From the NCBI RefSeq assembly GCF_031583065.1, contig NZ_CP134053.1:2728001-2792000 (forward strand): a stretch of DNA of 64,000 nucleotides. Direction: 5' to 3'. The position numbers and the translations under genes were made by a program. Numbering within the stretch: position 1 is the stretch's first letter; every line of letters begins with the position of its first letter. A model generated the notes under the pieces. That model worked only from the letters and a program-made list of their open reading frames with translations, did no database searches and was not told the origin of the DNA. Positions 8,403 through 20,209 of this stretch are shown one piece after another. This stretch comes from Streptomyces sp. CGMCC 4.7035. Its GTDB lineage: Bacteria > Actinomycetota > Actinomycetes > Streptomycetales > Streptomycetaceae.

Positions 8403-11213
8403 TCAGCCCGAGCGGTGCCCCGCCGCCAGCCGCACGATGTCCACGCGGGAGCGGATGCCGAGCTTGCGGTAGACCCGCGTCAGCGTCGCCTCCACCGTCT
8501 TCACGCTGATGAACAGACGCGCCGCGATCTCCCGGTTCGTCGCGCCCTCCATGACCAGCGCGGCCACCTGCCGTTCCGTCGCGGCCAGGGTGTCGAGGGC
8601 CGCCGCGGCCAGGGGCGGCTGGACCGAGCCCGTGACCGTGGCCGTCTCCACCTGCCGCAGCCACGGCATCGCCCGGCAGCGGCGGAAGAGGCGGGCCGCC
8701 TCGTCGTACGACGTCGGGCCCGGCCGCTGCGTGCGCAGACCCGCCAGCGCGTACGCCGCCCGTGCCTCCTCCAGACCGTAGCCCAGCTTGGACAGCCGGT
8801 CCTGAGCCGACGTCAACTGCCGTTCGGCCGCTTCGGCTTCGCCGCGCGCCGCCCGCACCAGCGCCTCCGCCCGGTCCAGCACCGCGAGCACGCTCTCGCG
8901 CCCGAGCCGCAGCGCTCGGGTGCGCGTGGCGTCGATGACGTCCTGCGCCTCGGCCGGCTCCCCGACGCGCACCAGTGCCTCGGCGAGGTCGCCGTGCCAG
9001 CGCCCGCGGGCGGGGTCGGTGACCCCGAGGCCCTCCTCCAACTCCCGTACCCGGCGCAGCGACCCCACCGCACCCCCGGCGTCCCCGGCCACCAGCTGGG
9101 CATGCCCCAGCGCGGCCAGCGCCCGTGACTGGTACACCACGTCGCCGTCCTCCTCGGCACGTGCCACGGCCTCCCGGGCGAGCGTCAGCGCCCGGTCCAC
9201 CTCGCCGCCCGCGGCCTCGGCGAGCGAGGTGAGCATGGCGCTCGCGGCCTCCCCGATCCCGGTGTCCCGGGCCAGCCTCAGGCTCTCCCGCGCCAGGTCC
9301 AGGGCCCGCCCGCAGTGCCCGGCCCGCAGTTCGGTCTCGGCGAGCCCGCGCAGGAAGTGCACCTCGGCCTCGACCATCCCGCGCCGCCGTACCTCGCGCA
9401 GCAGCGCGCCGGCCGTCTTGCGTGCCTCGGTGAGCTGGTCGCTCATGATCAGCCAGCGGAACCGTGCGGCACCGGCGCCGTTGTGGTCGCACGCCACCCG
9501 GGGGTCCTGCGGCTCCTTGAGCGCGCGTTTGATGGTCGCGGGCGCGTCCGGATGCCCCATCAGCGTCTCGATCTGGGCCTGGAAGGCCAGCGCCAGCAGC
9601 TCGTCGCGCCGGTCACCGGCCCGCGCCGCGAGCTCCGCGGCGCGCGCGCTCTCCTCCCGGGCCCGCTCGAAGTCGCCCTCGACGAGCAGCGCCCGCCAGG
9701 CGAGCTGGTAGTGCACGAGGGTGAGCAGCCGTGGATCGTCGCCCGCGTCCGCCAGCGCCTGCGGGAAGACCGCGTCGACCTCGGCCATCGCGTGCCCGGC
9801 CGCGTCGATCACGACCATCCACGCCCGCACCCGGTCGGCCGGCTCGGTGGCGTGGGCCAGCACCTCGTGGGCGATGTCCCGGGCGAAGTCCGTCTCCCCG
9901 GCGGTGAGCGCGTCCTCGGCCGACTGAAGCCGTCGCTCGTCCGGACCCGGCACGGCGTCCGCCGGGGTGTGCCGGGCCGCGAGCAGCCCGAGCCCCGCGG
10001 CAACCGACGGCGCGCCCCGGTCCCGGGCGGCGGCCGCGGCCTCGCCGAGCCGCGCCGCCACGCCTGGGTCCGTTCCGGTGGTCGCGAGGGCGAGGTGCCG
10101 GGCCCGCTCGATCGGATCGGAGGCCGCGGTCGACAGTGCGGCGTGCGCCTCCCGCCGCTCCTGAGCGCTGGCCTGTGCATACAGCGCGGCCGATATCAGC
10201 GGATGTGTGAACCGTACGCCCGGCGCGTCCCGATCCGTCACCAGCAGCCCCAGCGCGGCGGCCTGCGCGGTCTCCGCCTCCGCGTTCTTCCGGCCCGCCG
10301 CGTGCAGCAGGGCCAGGGTGGGCCGCGCCCCGGCGCTCGCCACGAGCAGCGTGCGGCGCGCCTGAGCCGGCAGCGCCTCCAGCCGGTTGAGGACCAGCGC
10401 GCGCAGCGAGGTGGGCACGGGCAGCGGCTCACCGGGGCTCGGCGGCGTAGCGCTCTCGGCGAGGGCGCGGCCCAGTTCCAGCGCGAACAGGGGGTTGCCG
10501 CCGCTGGTGCGGTGGATGTCGCGGACGGTGGAGCGGGGCAGCCCGGTGTAGCCGCGGTGGCCGAGAAGTTCGGCGACCTGGCCGTGCGAGAGGGGGTTCA
10601 CCTTGACCGCGAGCGTGTTCGGCGGGGACGCGCTCAGAAAGCGGGCGTGCTCCTGGTCCTGCGGCTCGGTGTGCGTGCGCACCGCGCACAGCATCTGCAC
10701 CGGAGTGCCGTCCAGGCGCCGGGCGGCGAAGCCGAGCAGTTCGGCGCTGGCCGGATCCAGCCACTGGAGGTCGTCGGCGACGATCAGTACGGGGCCGCGG
10801 GCGGCGAGCGCGCGGAGCGTGGACAGCACCGCGAGCCGCAGCGCGAGTCCGTCCCGCTGCAGCGTGGACTCGCCGCGGCCGGTGAGCGCGGACTCCAGGG
10901 CGGTGCGCTGCGGGGCGGGCAACAGGTCGGCGACTTCGTCCACGACGAGGCCGAGCAGGTCGGCGAGGGCCAGGAAGGGAAGGTGCGATTCGGACTCGGT
11001 CGCCGAGCAGCGCAACACGGTGCGTGCCGCTTCGCCGTATTCCGCGGCCAGCGTGCGCAGGACGGTCGACTTTCCTATTCCGGCGGGGCCGTGCACCAGC
11101 ACACTGCCCCCGCCGGTGAGTTGCTCACGCGCTCCGGCGAACAGCTCCTCCCGGCCGATGACCAGGTCGGGGCGGGGTCTCGCAGGCTCCTGGAAGTCCC
11201 GTCGCACGGTCAC
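8403..11213 (-). CDS. LAL-type LuxR family ATPase regulator
   Basis: 936 residues, a large ATP-binding regulator of the LuxR family. The N-terminal STAND/AAA ATPase has the P-loop GPAGIGKST at residues 42-50 and a Walker-B segment VLIVADDLQWLD. A long alpha-helical, TPR-like middle is followed by a C-terminal LuxR helix-turn-helix (about 870-930; LAATERQVAALVMEGATNRE). Such proteins act as ligand- or partner-gated activators of secondary metabolism or sugar/polyol genes. It is monocistronic here and no biosynthetic cluster is in view, so the target is unknown. Confidence 0.93.
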   Translation of the reverse strand: MTVRRDFQEPARPRPDLVIGREELFAGAREQLTGGGSVLVHGPAGIGKSTVLRTLAAEYGEAARTVLRCSATESESHLPFLALADLLGLVVDEVADLLPAPQRTALESALTGRGESTLQRDGLALRLAVLSTLRALAARGPVLIVADDLQWLDPASAELLGFAARRLDGTPVQMLCAVRTHTEPQDQEHARFLSASPPNTLAVKVNPLSHGQVAELLGHRGYTGLPRSTVRDIHRTSGGNPLFALELGRALAESATPPSPGEPLPVPTSLRALVLNRLEALPAQARRTLLVASAGARPTLALLHAAGRKNAEAETAQAAALGLLVTDRDAPGVRFTHPLISAALYAQASAQERREAHAALSTAASDPIERARHLALATTGTDPGVAARLGEAAAAARDRGAPSVAAGLGLLAARHTPADAVPGPDERRLQSAEDALTAGETDFARDIAHEVLAHATEPADRVRAWMVVIDAAGHAMAEVDAVFPQALADAGDDPRLLTLVHYQLAWRALLVEGDFERAREESARAAELAARAGDRRDELLALAFQAQIETLMGHPDAPATIKRALKEPQDPRVACDHNGAGAARFRWLIMSDQLTEARKTAGALLREVRRRGMVEAEVHFLRGLAETELRAGHCGRALDLARESLRLARDTGIGEAASAMLTSLAEAAGGEVDRALTLAREAVARAEEDGDVVYQSRALAALGHAQLVAGDAGGAVGSLRRVRELEEGLGVTDPARGRWHGDLAEALVRVGEPAEAQDVIDATRTRALRLGRESVLAVLDRAEALVRAARGEAEAAERQLTSAQDRLSKLGYGLEEARAAYALAGLRTQRPGPTSYDEAARLFRRCRAMPWLRQVETATVTGSVQPPLAAAALDTLAATERQVAALVMEGATNREIAARLFISVKTVEATLTRVYRKLGIRSRVDIVRLAAGHRSG

Positions 11214-11443
11214 CGCTCCCCTCCGTGTGTCGTGTCCTGGCCAATGTTAGGCAACCAGTCTTTGAATTTCGGAGGGACGGTGTGGTGAGGGAAATAACAA
11301 CGGGTCGGCACAAGGGAATTCACCGGAGTGCCGAGTGAATGGAGAACCGACAATCCAGGGGAGCGCAAAAAGGGCGGGTGGGTGGTAATCCGTCGGGACG
11401 AGTGCGCGGCGGACCACGGCGAGGCCGGGCCGGGACACAGGAC

Positions 11444-12280
11444 CTAGGGCAGTACTCCGGCCCGGCGTGCCGCCACGACCGCCTCCCACCTCGTGTGCGC
11501 CCCCAACTTCCGCATCGCCGACCGCAGATATCCCTTCACGGTCTCCGGGCGCAGCCCCAGCCGCTCCGCCGCCACCGCGTTCGTCGAGCCCACCGCCACG
11601 CACGACAGGACGTCCACCTCCCGCGGCGCCAGACCCACGGCCCGGGCCGGGGACTCGGGGGACGCCGCGCCGGCCAGGCGCCCGCACACCTGAAGGAGCT
11701 CGGCCCGCAGCGCCGGGTCCTCGACCCGTTGCGCCAGTGCCCGCAACGCGCCGTGTGCCTCGCGGACCTGCTCCCAGGCCGCGCTGTCCGGCGCCGCGGG
11801 CTCCCGTACGGCCGTCAGCAGGGCACGGGCCTCGTCCCGCGCCACCAGCGCCTGCTCCACGTCCCGCGCCGCCTCCACGGCCGCGGACAGCGTGCGGTCG
11901 CCCAGCGGCTGAGCCGTCCGCAGGGCGCCGTACAGCACTCCGCGCACCCGGCGTCGTACGACCACCGGCACCGCGAGCACGGACTTGAGCCCCTCCGTCG
12001 CCACCGCCACGTCGTACTCGTGGCTGATCTGCCGCGAGGCCGAGTAGTCGGTCACCGCGCACGGCCGGGCCAGTGCGGCCACCTTGCCGCCGAGGCCGTT
12101 GCCGGAGACCACGGCGAGCGAGCTGAGCGCCGTCGTCGCGGTGCCGCTGAGTTCGCTGATGCGGATCTGCGGCCGCCCGGACTCCACGAGGCCGCCGAAG
12201 GCGACCGGCAGCCCCGTGGCACGCCGCAGCCGCACCAGGGCGCCCCGCACCTCCACCGCCTCGGCTGCGTCTGCTGCCAC
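11444..12280 (-). CDS. GAF-LuxR transcriptional regulator
   Basis: 278 residues: an N-terminal GAF-like sensor (about residues 10-135), a helical linker, and a C-terminal LuxR-type helix-turn-helix (about 215-275; LAPREVDVLSCVAVGSTNAV). There is no receiver domain, so control is likely by a small ligand bound to the GAF domain. The start is GTG at 12280. It is transcribed divergently from the acyl-CoA synthetase pair at 12382, about 100 bases away, so those synthetases are the likely regulated genes. That link is inferred from position only. Confidence 0.88.
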   Translation of the reverse strand: MAADAAEAVEVRGALVRLRRATGLPVAFGGLVESGRPQIRISELSGTATTALSSLAVVSGNGLGGKVAALARPCAVTDYSASRQISHEYDVAVATEGLKSVLAVPVVVRRRVRGVLYGALRTAQPLGDRTLSAAVEAARDVEQALVARDEARALLTAVREPAAPDSAAWEQVREAHGALRALAQRVEDPALRAELLQVCGRLAGAASPESPARAVGLAPREVDVLSCVAVGSTNAVAAERLGLRPETVKGYLRSAMRKLGAHTRWEAVVAARRAGVLP

Positions 12281-12381
12281 GTCCTCGCCCCTTCATCGCG
12301 GCGCACCCCCGTTCGGGGGTGGTGAGACCTGCATCACGGATTACACGATGTTAGGTGGCTGTCCGGCAATGAGGAGGACAC

Positions 12382-14061
12382 ATGACGGCGAACACCGACG
12401 CGACGGACGCGTTCCGGACCGCGCGGGACTTCCTGCTGGCGCACCGGGAGGACTACGCGACGGCGTACGAGGGCTTCCGCTGGCCGCGTCCGGCGTACTT
12501 CAACTGGGCCCTCGACTGGTTCGACGTCATCGCGGACGGCAACGACCGCACCGCGCTGCACATCGTCGAGGAGGACGGCGCCACCACCGAACTGTCCTTC
12601 GCCCAGATGTCCGAGCGCTCGAACCGGGTGGCGAACCGGCTGCGCGCCTGGGGTGTGCGCGCCGAGGACCGCATCCTGGTCATGCTCGGCAACCAGACCG
12701 AACTGTGGGAGACCGCGCTGGCCGCGATCAAGCTGCGCGCGGTCGTCATCCCGGCCACCCCGCTGCTCGGCCCCGCCGACCTGCGCGACCGCGTCGACCG
12801 CGGCCAGGTCCGGCACGTCGTCGTGCGCGCCGGGGACACCGGCAAGTTCGACGAGGTGCCGGGCGGCTACACCAGGATCGCGGTCGGGGGCGCACCCGAG
12901 GGCTGGCGGGCGTACGAGGACGTGTACGCGGCCGACGCGGACTTCGCACCCGACGGCCCCACCCACGCGGACGATCCGCTGATGCTGTACTTCACCTCGG
13001 GCACCACCGCCCGCCCCAAGCTGGTCGAGCACACCCATGTCTCCTACCCGGTCGGCCATCTGGCGACGATGTACTGGATCGGCCTGAGGCCCGGTGACGT
13101 GCATCTGAACATCTCCTCGCCGGGCTGGGCCAAGCACGCCTGGTCGAACCTGTTCGCCCCGTGGAACGCGGAGGCGACCGTCTTCATCCACAACTACACG
13201 CGCTTCGACGCGGCCCGGCTCATGGCCGAGATGGACCGCGCGGGGGTGACCACGTTCTGCGCCCCGCCGACGGTGTGGCGCATGCTCATCCAGGCCGACC
13301 TCACCCAGCTGCGCACTCCGCCACGGGAGGCCGTCGCCGCCGGTGAACCGCTCAACCCCGAGGTCATCGAGCAGGTGCGGCGGGCCTGGGGCGTGACCAT
13401 CCGGGACGGCTTCGGGCAGACCGAGACCGCCGTCCAGGTCGCCAACAGCCCCGGCCAGCGGCTGAAGACCGGCTCGATGGGCCGGCCGAGCCCCGGCTAC
13501 CGCGTGGAACTGCTCGACCCGGTGACGGGCGCGCCGGGAGCGACAGAGGGCGAGATCGCGCTCGATCTCTCCGCGCGGCCGGTGGGCCTGATGACCGGCT
13601 ACCACGGCGACGCGGACCGTACGGCGGAGGCGATGGCGGGCGGCTACTACCGCACCGGAGACGTGGCATCAAGGGACGAAGACGGCTACCTGACCTATAT
13701 CGGTCGAAGCGACGACGTCTTCAAGGCCTCGGACTACAAGATCTCCCCGTTCGAGCTGGAGAGCGCCCTGCTGGAGCACGAGGCGGTCGCCGAGGCGGCC
13801 GTCGTGCCCGCACCCGACGAGCTGCGCCTGGCCGTGCCGAAGGCCTACGTCGTCCTCGCCGACGGCTGGGAGCCGGGCACCGACACCGCGAAGGTGCTCT
13901 TCGAGCACTCCCGCGAGGTGCTCGCCCCCTACAAGCGGATCCGGCGCCTGGAGTTCGCCGAGCTGCCCAAGACGGTCTCCGGCAAGATCCGCCGGATCGA
14001 GCTGCGCGAGGCCACGGCCGCCGGCTCGGTGAACGAGTACCGCGAGGAGGACTTCCGGTGA
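12382..14061 (+). CDS. AMP-binding acyl-CoA synthetase (medium-chain type)
   Basis: 559-residue adenylate-forming enzyme. Visible core motifs are [13 protein letters not shown] (P-loop), GFGQTET (A5), YYRTGDVA and [15 protein letters not shown] (A7-A8), and the C-terminal catalytic Lys in [10 protein letters not shown]. The N-terminal [10 protein letters not shown] resembles the medium-chain acyl-CoA synthetase (MACS) group. It would make acyl-AMP and then acyl-CoA from a short/medium or branched acid. The ATG has GAGGAGG just upstream, and the stop overlaps the next synthetase gene by 4 bases, indicating translational coupling. Confidence 0.9.
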   Translation: MTANTDATDAFRTARDFLLAHREDYATAYEGFRWPRPAYFNWALDWFDVIADGNDRTALHIVEEDGATTELSFAQMSERSNRVANRLRAWGVRAEDRILVMLGNQTELWETALAAIKLRAVVIPATPLLGPADLRDRVDRGQVRHVVVRAGDTGKFDEVPGGYTRIAVGGAPEGWRAYEDVYAADADFAPDGPTHADDPLMLYFTSGTTARPKLVEHTHVSYPVGHLATMYWIGLRPGDVHLNISSPGWAKHAWSNLFAPWNAEATVFIHNYTRFDAARLMAEMDRAGVTTFCAPPTVWRMLIQADLTQLRTPPREAVAAGEPLNPEVIEQVRRAWGVTIRDGFGQTETAVQVANSPGQRLKTGSMGRPSPGYRVELLDPVTGAPGATEGEIALDLSARPVGLMTGYHGDADRTAEAMAGGYYRTGDVASRDEDGYLTYIGRSDDVFKASDYKISPFELESALLEHEAVAEAAVVPAPDELRLAVPKAYVVLADGWEPGTDTAKVLFEHSREVLAPYKRIRRLEFAELPKTVSGKIRRIELREATAAGSVNEYREEDFR

Positions 14062-15674
14062 GCGAGGCGTCGTACACGCACGGAACGAGCGGTACCGCGC
14101 TGCTCGGCGACACCATCGGGGCCAACCTGGACCGGGCCGTCGCCGCCTGGCCGGAGCGCGAGGCCCTGGTCGACGTGCCGTCCGGGCGGCGCTGGACGTA
14201 CGCCGAGTTCGCCGCGGACGTCGACGAGCTGGCGTGCGCGCTGCTGGCGAGCGGGGTCGCCAAGGGCGACCGGGTGGGCATCTGGGCGGTCAACTGCGCG
14301 GAGTGGGTGCTGGTGCAGTACGCCACCGCCCGCATCGGCGCCATCATGGTCAACATCAACCCGGCCTACCGCACCCACGAGGCCGAGTACGTCCTCAACC
14401 AGGCCGGTATCTCGCTGCTGTTCGCCTCCCTCAGCCACAAGAACAGCGACTACCGGGCGATGGTCGAGGAAGTGCGGGGCAGATGTCCGCGGTTGCGGGA
14501 GACCGTCTACATCGGCGACCCGGGCTGGGGGGACTTCCTCGGGCGCGCGACGCCCGGCCGGCGTGACGAACTGCTCGCGCGGGCCGCCGAGTTGTCGTGC
14601 GACGACCCCATCAACATCCAGTACACCTCGGGCACGACGGGCTTCCCGAAGGGGGCCACCCTCTCCCACCACAACATCCTGAACAACGGTTATTTCGTGG
14701 GTGAGTCCATCGCCTACGGCGAGCAGGACCGGATCTGCATCCCCGTGCCCTTCTACCACTGTTTCGGCATGGTGATGGGCAACCTGGCGGCCACCTCCCA
14801 CGGCGCGTGCATGGTCATCCCGGCGCCGTCCTTCGACCCGAAGGCCACACTGGAGGCGGTCCAGCGGGAGCGTTGCACCTCCCTCTACGGCGTCCCCACG
14901 ATGTTCATCGCGGAGCTGAACCTCCCCGACTTCGCCACGTACGACCTCTCCAGCCTGCGCACCGGCATCATGGCGGGCTCGCCCTGTCCGGTGGAGGTGA
15001 TGAAGCGGGTGGTCGCCGAGATGCACATGGCGGAGGTCTCCATCTGCTACGGCATGACCGAGACCTCCCCTGTGTCGCTGCAGACCCGCATCGACGACGA
15101 CCTGGAGCACCGTACGGGCACCGTCGGCCGGGTGCTTCCGCACCTGGAGGTGAAGGTCGTCGACCCGGTCACCGGAGTCACCCGACCGCGCGGTGTCTCG
15201 GGCGAGCTGTGCACCCGCGGCTACAGCGTGATGCTCGGCTACTGGAACGAGCCCGAGAAGACCGCCGAGGCCGTCGACCCCGGCCGCTGGATGCACACCG
15301 GGGACCTGGCGGTGATGCGGGAGGACGGATACGTCGAGATCGTCGGCCGCATCAAGGACATGATCATCCGGGGCGGAGAGAACATATACCCGCGCGAGGT
15401 CGAGGAGTTCCTGTACGCCCACGCCAAGATCCGTGACGTCCAGGTGGTCGGGGTCCCGCACGAGAAGTACGGCGAGGAGGTCCTCGCCTGTGTCATCCCG
15501 CACGACCCGGCCGACCCGCTCACGCTGGAGGAACTGCGTGCCTACTGCGAGGGGCGGCTCGCCCACTACAAGGTCCCGAGCCGCCTCCAGCTCCTCGACG
15601 CCTTCCCGATGACCGTCTCCGGGAAGGTGCGCAAGGTGGAGCTGCGGGAGCGGTACGGCGCCCGGCCGCAGTGA
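14058..15674 (+). CDS. AMP-binding fatty-acyl-CoA synthetase (FadD-like)
   Basis: 538-residue adenylate-forming ligase of the fatty-acyl-CoA synthetase type. Core motifs are [36 protein letters not shown] and [20 protein letters not shown], with the terminal Lys in [12 protein letters not shown]. It activates fatty acids for beta-oxidation or other acyl transfer. The GTG start overlaps the previous stop (GTGA). The two tandem ligases are different families rather than a duplication, suggesting activation of two related acids. Its 3' end and stop codon have been tandemly duplicated (see repeat). Confidence 0.9.
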   Translation: MSEASYTHGTSGTALLGDTIGANLDRAVAAWPEREALVDVPSGRRWTYAEFAADVDELACALLASGVAKGDRVGIWAVNCAEWVLVQYATARIGAIMVNINPAYRTHEAEYVLNQAGISLLFASLSHKNSDYRAMVEEVRGRCPRLRETVYIGDPGWGDFLGRATPGRRDELLARAAELSCDDPINIQYTSGTTGFPKGATLSHHNILNNGYFVGESIAYGEQDRICIPVPFYHCFGMVMGNLAATSHGACMVIPAPSFDPKATLEAVQRERCTSLYGVPTMFIAELNLPDFATYDLSSLRTGIMAGSPCPVEVMKRVVAEMHMAEVSICYGMTETSPVSLQTRIDDDLEHRTGTVGRVLPHLEVKVVDPVTGVTRPRGVSGELCTRGYSVMLGYWNEPEKTAEAVDPGRWMHTGDLAVMREDGYVEIVGRIKDMIIRGGENIYPREVEEFLYAHAKIRDVQVVGVPHEKYGEEVLACVIPHDPADPLTLEELRAYCEGRLAHYKVPSRLQLLDAFPMTVSGKVRKVELRERYGARPQ

Positions 15675-15705
15675 GCCGAGCGGTACGGCGCCCGGCCGCA
15701 GTGAG
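15648..15705. repeat. 30-bp period tandem duplication over a stop codon
   Basis: A 28-base segment beginning GAGCGGTACGGCGCCCGGCC and ending GTGAG is repeated exactly with a 30-base period (15648-15675 and 15678-15705). The first copy encodes the last residues and stop of the FadD-like gene; the second is non-coding. Confidence 0.9.
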
Positions 15706-15763
15706 TCGGACCGACTGTCCCCTGTGATCGTCCGGGCCTTCGCCGGGGCGGCGTGCAGTCGGT

Positions 15764-16459
15764 TCAACCGGCCGTGGCGTCCAGCGCCACGGCCGGCGCG
15801 TTGACCGGTCGTGCCACTCCGGTGGGGTCGAGGACGAACAGCGGGACGCCCAGTCGGTCGGCGCGGTCGCGGGCGTCGTCGGCGTACCCGGCGAGGGAGA
15901 AGTAGAGGCAGTCCGCGGACTCCGCCATGGCGGTCAGCCACAGGCACTCGACGTCCCGCACCGAGGCCGGACGCACAGTGGGGTCCACCTGGGCGACGAC
16001 GCCGTGGGCGGCCAGGCCGATGCCGGCCGTGGGCGGCTGGTCGGCGCGGCGCACGTCCTGGTGGCCGAGCCCACGCAGATACAGGACAGCGGCGGTGACC
16101 GCGTCGAGGGCGGTGCGGATCGGGACGGCCCGACGGGCGGGACCCCGGGAGACAGGCGCGCCGTGACTGTGGCCATGGCCGTGGCCGTGGTCCGCGTCCG
16201 CCCGGTCGACCGGCACGCACAGCACCGTCCCGCATGGGCAGCCCATCTCCGGCCGCGGCCACTGGCTGTCGCTCCCGCAAGCCGCGCAGCGCACGTCGAC
16301 CCACTCCTCGTCCCAGGCGCGGTGGGTGACCGCTGTGGCCGTGCCGTGTGCATCGAGCGACGGGGCGACGGGCGCTCCGCAGGCGCACGGGTACGTCGGT
16401 GCCGTGTAGCGGTGCCGGCGCCCACAGGCCGGGCAGCGCACCGCGATGCTCTCGGACAT
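15764..16459 (-). CDS. double zinc-ribbon protein with Mrr-like domain
   Basis: About 231 residues, not a named family. Two N-terminal zinc ribbons share the same spacing, C-x2-C-x12-C-x-C, at Cys9/12/25/27 and Cys58/61/74/76. A His/Gly-rich linker HGHGHGHSHG follows (91-100). The C-terminal ~115 residues resemble the Mrr/restriction-endonuclease-like fold: HGVVAQVDP at the core strand, then LYFSLAGYADDARDRADRLG. The expected catalytic Lys of the QxK motif reads Asp here, so nuclease activity is doubtful. It may start at 16459 or 16468; both have GGAGG nearby. A nucleic-acid or metal-binding role is inferred. Confidence 0.6.
   Translation of the reverse strand: MSESIAVRCPACGRRHRYTAPTYPCACGAPVAPSLDAHGTATAVTHRAWDEEWVDVRCAACGSDSQWPRPEMGCPCGTVLCVPVDRADADHGHGHGHSHGAPVSRGPARRAVPIRTALDAVTAAVLYLRGLGHQDVRRADQPPTAGIGLAAHGVVAQVDPTVRPASVRDVECLWLTAMAESADCLYFSLAGYADDARDRADRLGVPLFVLDPTGVARPVNAPAVALDATAG
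15768..15796. terminator. 12-bp stem hairpin at convergent gene ends
   Basis: A perfect inverted repeat, CCGGCCGTGGCG pairing with CGCCACGGCCGG across a 5-base loop, overlaps the last codons of the zinc-ribbon gene and lies between it and the convergent FadD-like gene. Likely a bidirectional terminator without a U tract. Confidence 0.5.
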
Positions 16460-16531
16460 GACCCTCATCGTCCTCCGGACACCCCCCGCCTGTCCGTCTC
16501 TTGACGGCCTTGGGGCACCTCCCTACATTAA

Positions 16532-16567
16532 TTCCAGATAGCAGAAACTAACTTTCACGATACGGAA
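16532..16567. promoter_or_regulatory. paired palindromic operators upstream of gcl
   Basis: Two 15-bp imperfect palindromes, TTCCAGATAGCAGAA (16532-16546) and TTTCACGATACGGAA (16553-16567), have centres exactly 21 bases apart. The same arrangement occurs upstream of hyi (21098-21133). The IclR-family regulator AllR is known to control gcl, hyi and the tartronate-semialdehyde reductase gene in S. coelicolor, so these are plausible AllR sites; that assignment is inferred. Confidence 0.65.
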
Positions 16568-16625
16568 TTACTCGCCGCGGGGCGCGACGGGAGTGCGAAT
16601 CCGACAGTCGAAGCAGGAGTACTCC

Positions 16626-18410
<1,785 letters not shown>

Positions 18411-18422
18411 CGGCCGGTCGGT

Positions 18423-18457
18423 GAGGGGCGGCCCAGCCGGGGGGTGGGCCGCCCCTC
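18423..18457 (+). terminator. gcl terminator hairpin
   Basis: A perfect 13-bp stem, GAGGGGCGGCCCA pairing with TGGGCCGCCCCTC, starts 13 bases after the gcl stop codon. A further GC-rich hairpin follows near 18537-18570. No U tract. Confidence 0.7.
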
Positions 18458-18687
18458 GCGCCGTGGGCGGGTGACCGCCGAGGAGCGCCGCAGCGGCCCG
18501 CCCCCACGGGCCGCCCCGGGCTCATCCCCCGTCACGAGGCCCGCCGCCCCCGTGCCGGCGGGCCCCGTGTGCAGAGGATGTGCCCAGGTGCAGGGGGAGT
18601 TGAAGCCCCCTGGCCGGTGTTCAGAGGTTCATTTGAGGGTTACGTAGACGATCTACGTACATCTGTGTACGCGCGGCGCGCCCCGGT

Positions 18688-18924
18688 TCACCCCTCGGGG
18701 TGCTCCGACAGCCCCGGCCAGTCGTCGGGCCCGCCACCCTGCCATTCGATGAGGTCGCTGTCCTCGACCTCGATCCGGTCCAGATCGGCCAGGCGCAGGA
18801 TCTCGACGACGTCGTCCAGATGGGTGGCGATCCCGAGGACCCGGTCGTCCGCGGTGACCCGCCGTGATCCGTCCAGCGCCGGCGCGTGCACCACGATGTG
18901 CGGATACTCCGTCGACTGTTCCAT
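18688..18924 (-). CDS. small conserved acidic hypothetical protein
   Basis: 78 residues, strongly acidic, with no signal peptide or membrane segment. The order is a short strand-rich N-terminus (EYPHIVVHAPALDGSRRV), a helix (HLDDVVEILRLADL) and an acidic C-terminal stretch with a WQGGGPDDWPG motif. GGAG lies upstream of the ATG. It looks like a small single-domain protein of Streptomyces type. Its function is unknown and it has no clear operon partner, sitting between gcl (converging) and the glxR-hyi unit. Confidence 0.6.
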   Translation of the reverse strand: MEQSTEYPHIVVHAPALDGSRRVTADDRVLGIATHLDDVVEILRLADLDRIEVEDSDLIEWQGGGPDDWPGLSEHPEG

Positions 18925-19223
18925 CTCTTCAGGCTCCTGCCGACGGGCCGGATTCGCACGCCGGAAACGCCGGAAATGCCGAGAGCGCCGGATACGGGAC
19001 GATCCGTGTCCGGCGCTCGGGTTGTGGCGGGGCTGCGGCGGGCTCTCGCGCTCCGCCTGGTCCGGGTCGCCCGGCGGCGGGCCGCACGTCCTGCGGCTGA
19101 CCTTCCGTCAGGACCGGACGCCGTACGGGCCTTCGTCACATTCTGCGGGTGGTTCCGGGCGGCGCCGCCGCTCGGGCGCGACAGGACAGATGTCAGCGGC
19201 GACGCCGCCCGGAGGTATCGGGG

Positions 19224-20162
19224 TCAGACCCGCGCGCCGGACAGGCGCTCCACGGCCCGCAGCAGGGCCGAGTGGTCCAGGCCGCCGTCGCCCTGCGCAC
19301 GCAGACTGGCGACCATTTGGGCGACCACGGCGCCGACAGGCAGGACCGCGCCGACGTTGCGGGCGGCGTCCGTGACGATCCCCATGTCCTTGTGGTGCAG
19401 GTCGATGCGGAAGCCCGGCTTGAAGTCCCGGCTGAGGAAGTTGTCCTTCTTGCGGGTCAGGACGGTCGAGCCCGCCAGGCCACCGCCGAGGACGTCCAGC
19501 GCCGCCTTCAGGTCCACACCCGACTTCTCCAGGAAGACGACCGCCTCGGCGCACGCCTGGATGTTCACGGCGACGATGAGCTGGTTGGCCGCCTTCACGG
19601 TCTGTCCCGAGCCGTGCGGACCGCACCGCACGATGGTCCTGCCCAGCGCCTCGAAGAGGGGCTTCGCCACGTCGAAGTCGGCCTGCTCGCCGCCGACCAT
19701 GATCGACAGCGCGGCCTCGACGGCACCTGCCTCCCCGCCGGACACCGGGGCGTCGAGCACCCGGATGTCCTTCTCCCGGGCGTTCCTCGCCAGGTCGATC
19801 GAGGTCTGCGGGGTGATGGAAGACATGTCGATGAGCAGGGCGCCCGGCCTGGCGTTCTCCAGGATGCCGTCCGGGCCGTAGGCGACCGCCTCGACCTGCG
19901 GGGACGCGGGCACCATCGTGATGATCACGTCGGCGTCCCGCACGGCCTCCGCGATCGAACCGGCCGCAGTGCCGCCGGCGGCGGCCAGGCGGTCCAGCTT
20001 CTCCCGCTCCAGGGTGTAGCCGATGACGTCGTACCCCGCCTTGATCAGGTTCTCCGACATGGGGGAGCCCATGATGCCGAGGCCGATCCAGGCAACCGCC
20101 GGGCGGTTCGGGTGGGAAGAAGCCGAGCGGTTCGGGTGGGAAGAAGCCGCAAGAGTGCTCAT
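19224..20162 (-). CDS. glxR: 2-hydroxy-3-oxopropionate (tartronate semialdehyde) reductase
   Basis: 312 residues of the 3-hydroxyisobutyrate dehydrogenase family. The NAD(P) site WIGLGIMGSPMSENL is near residue 26, the substrate loop is DAPVSGGEAGA, and the catalytic Lys lies in GSGQTVKAANQL. It reduces tartronate semialdehyde to D-glycerate, completing the route begun by Gcl. It lies 47 bases downstream of hyi on the same strand and is probably in one operon. The N-terminus carries an 8-residue in-frame duplication (SSHPNRSA/SSHPNRPA) ahead of the Rossmann fold, probably a disordered tail. Confidence 0.93.
   Translation of the reverse strand: MSTLAASSHPNRSASSHPNRPAVAWIGLGIMGSPMSENLIKAGYDVIGYTLEREKLDRLAAAGGTAAGSIAEAVRDADVIITMVPASPQVEAVAYGPDGILENARPGALLIDMSSITPQTSIDLARNAREKDIRVLDAPVSGGEAGAVEAALSIMVGGEQADFDVAKPLFEALGRTIVRCGPHGSGQTVKAANQLIVAVNIQACAEAVVFLEKSGVDLKAALDVLGGGLAGSTVLTRKKDNFLSRDFKPGFRIDLHHKDMGIVTDAARNVGAVLPVGAVVAQMVASLRAQGDGGLDHSALLRAVERLSGARV
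20103..20150. repeat. 24-bp in-frame tandem duplication in glxR
   Basis: Two copies of a 24-base unit (core CGGTTCGGGTGGGAAGAAGC), encoding two SSHPNR-x-A repeats at the GlxR N-terminus. The copies differ only at their last bases. Confidence 0.85.
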
Positions 20163-20209
20163 GGTGAGGGTGCCTCTCTGACTGCTCCGGTATGTCTGTG
20201 GGGTGGCGC

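Noticed and set aside
11214..11443. Possible gene between the two LuxR-type regulators
   Set aside because: No frame with a plausible start and coding bias; treated as a promoter region.
8403..15674. LuxR regulators plus acyl-CoA ligases as part of a biosynthetic gene cluster
   Set aside because: No polyketide, peptide synthetase, carrier protein or tailoring genes are present; the ligases fit fatty-acid activation.
18925..19223. Possible small gene in the gap upstream of the 78-residue protein
   Set aside because: Only short GCCGGA-rich word repeats and no frame with a start site and coding bias; I see nothing certain here.
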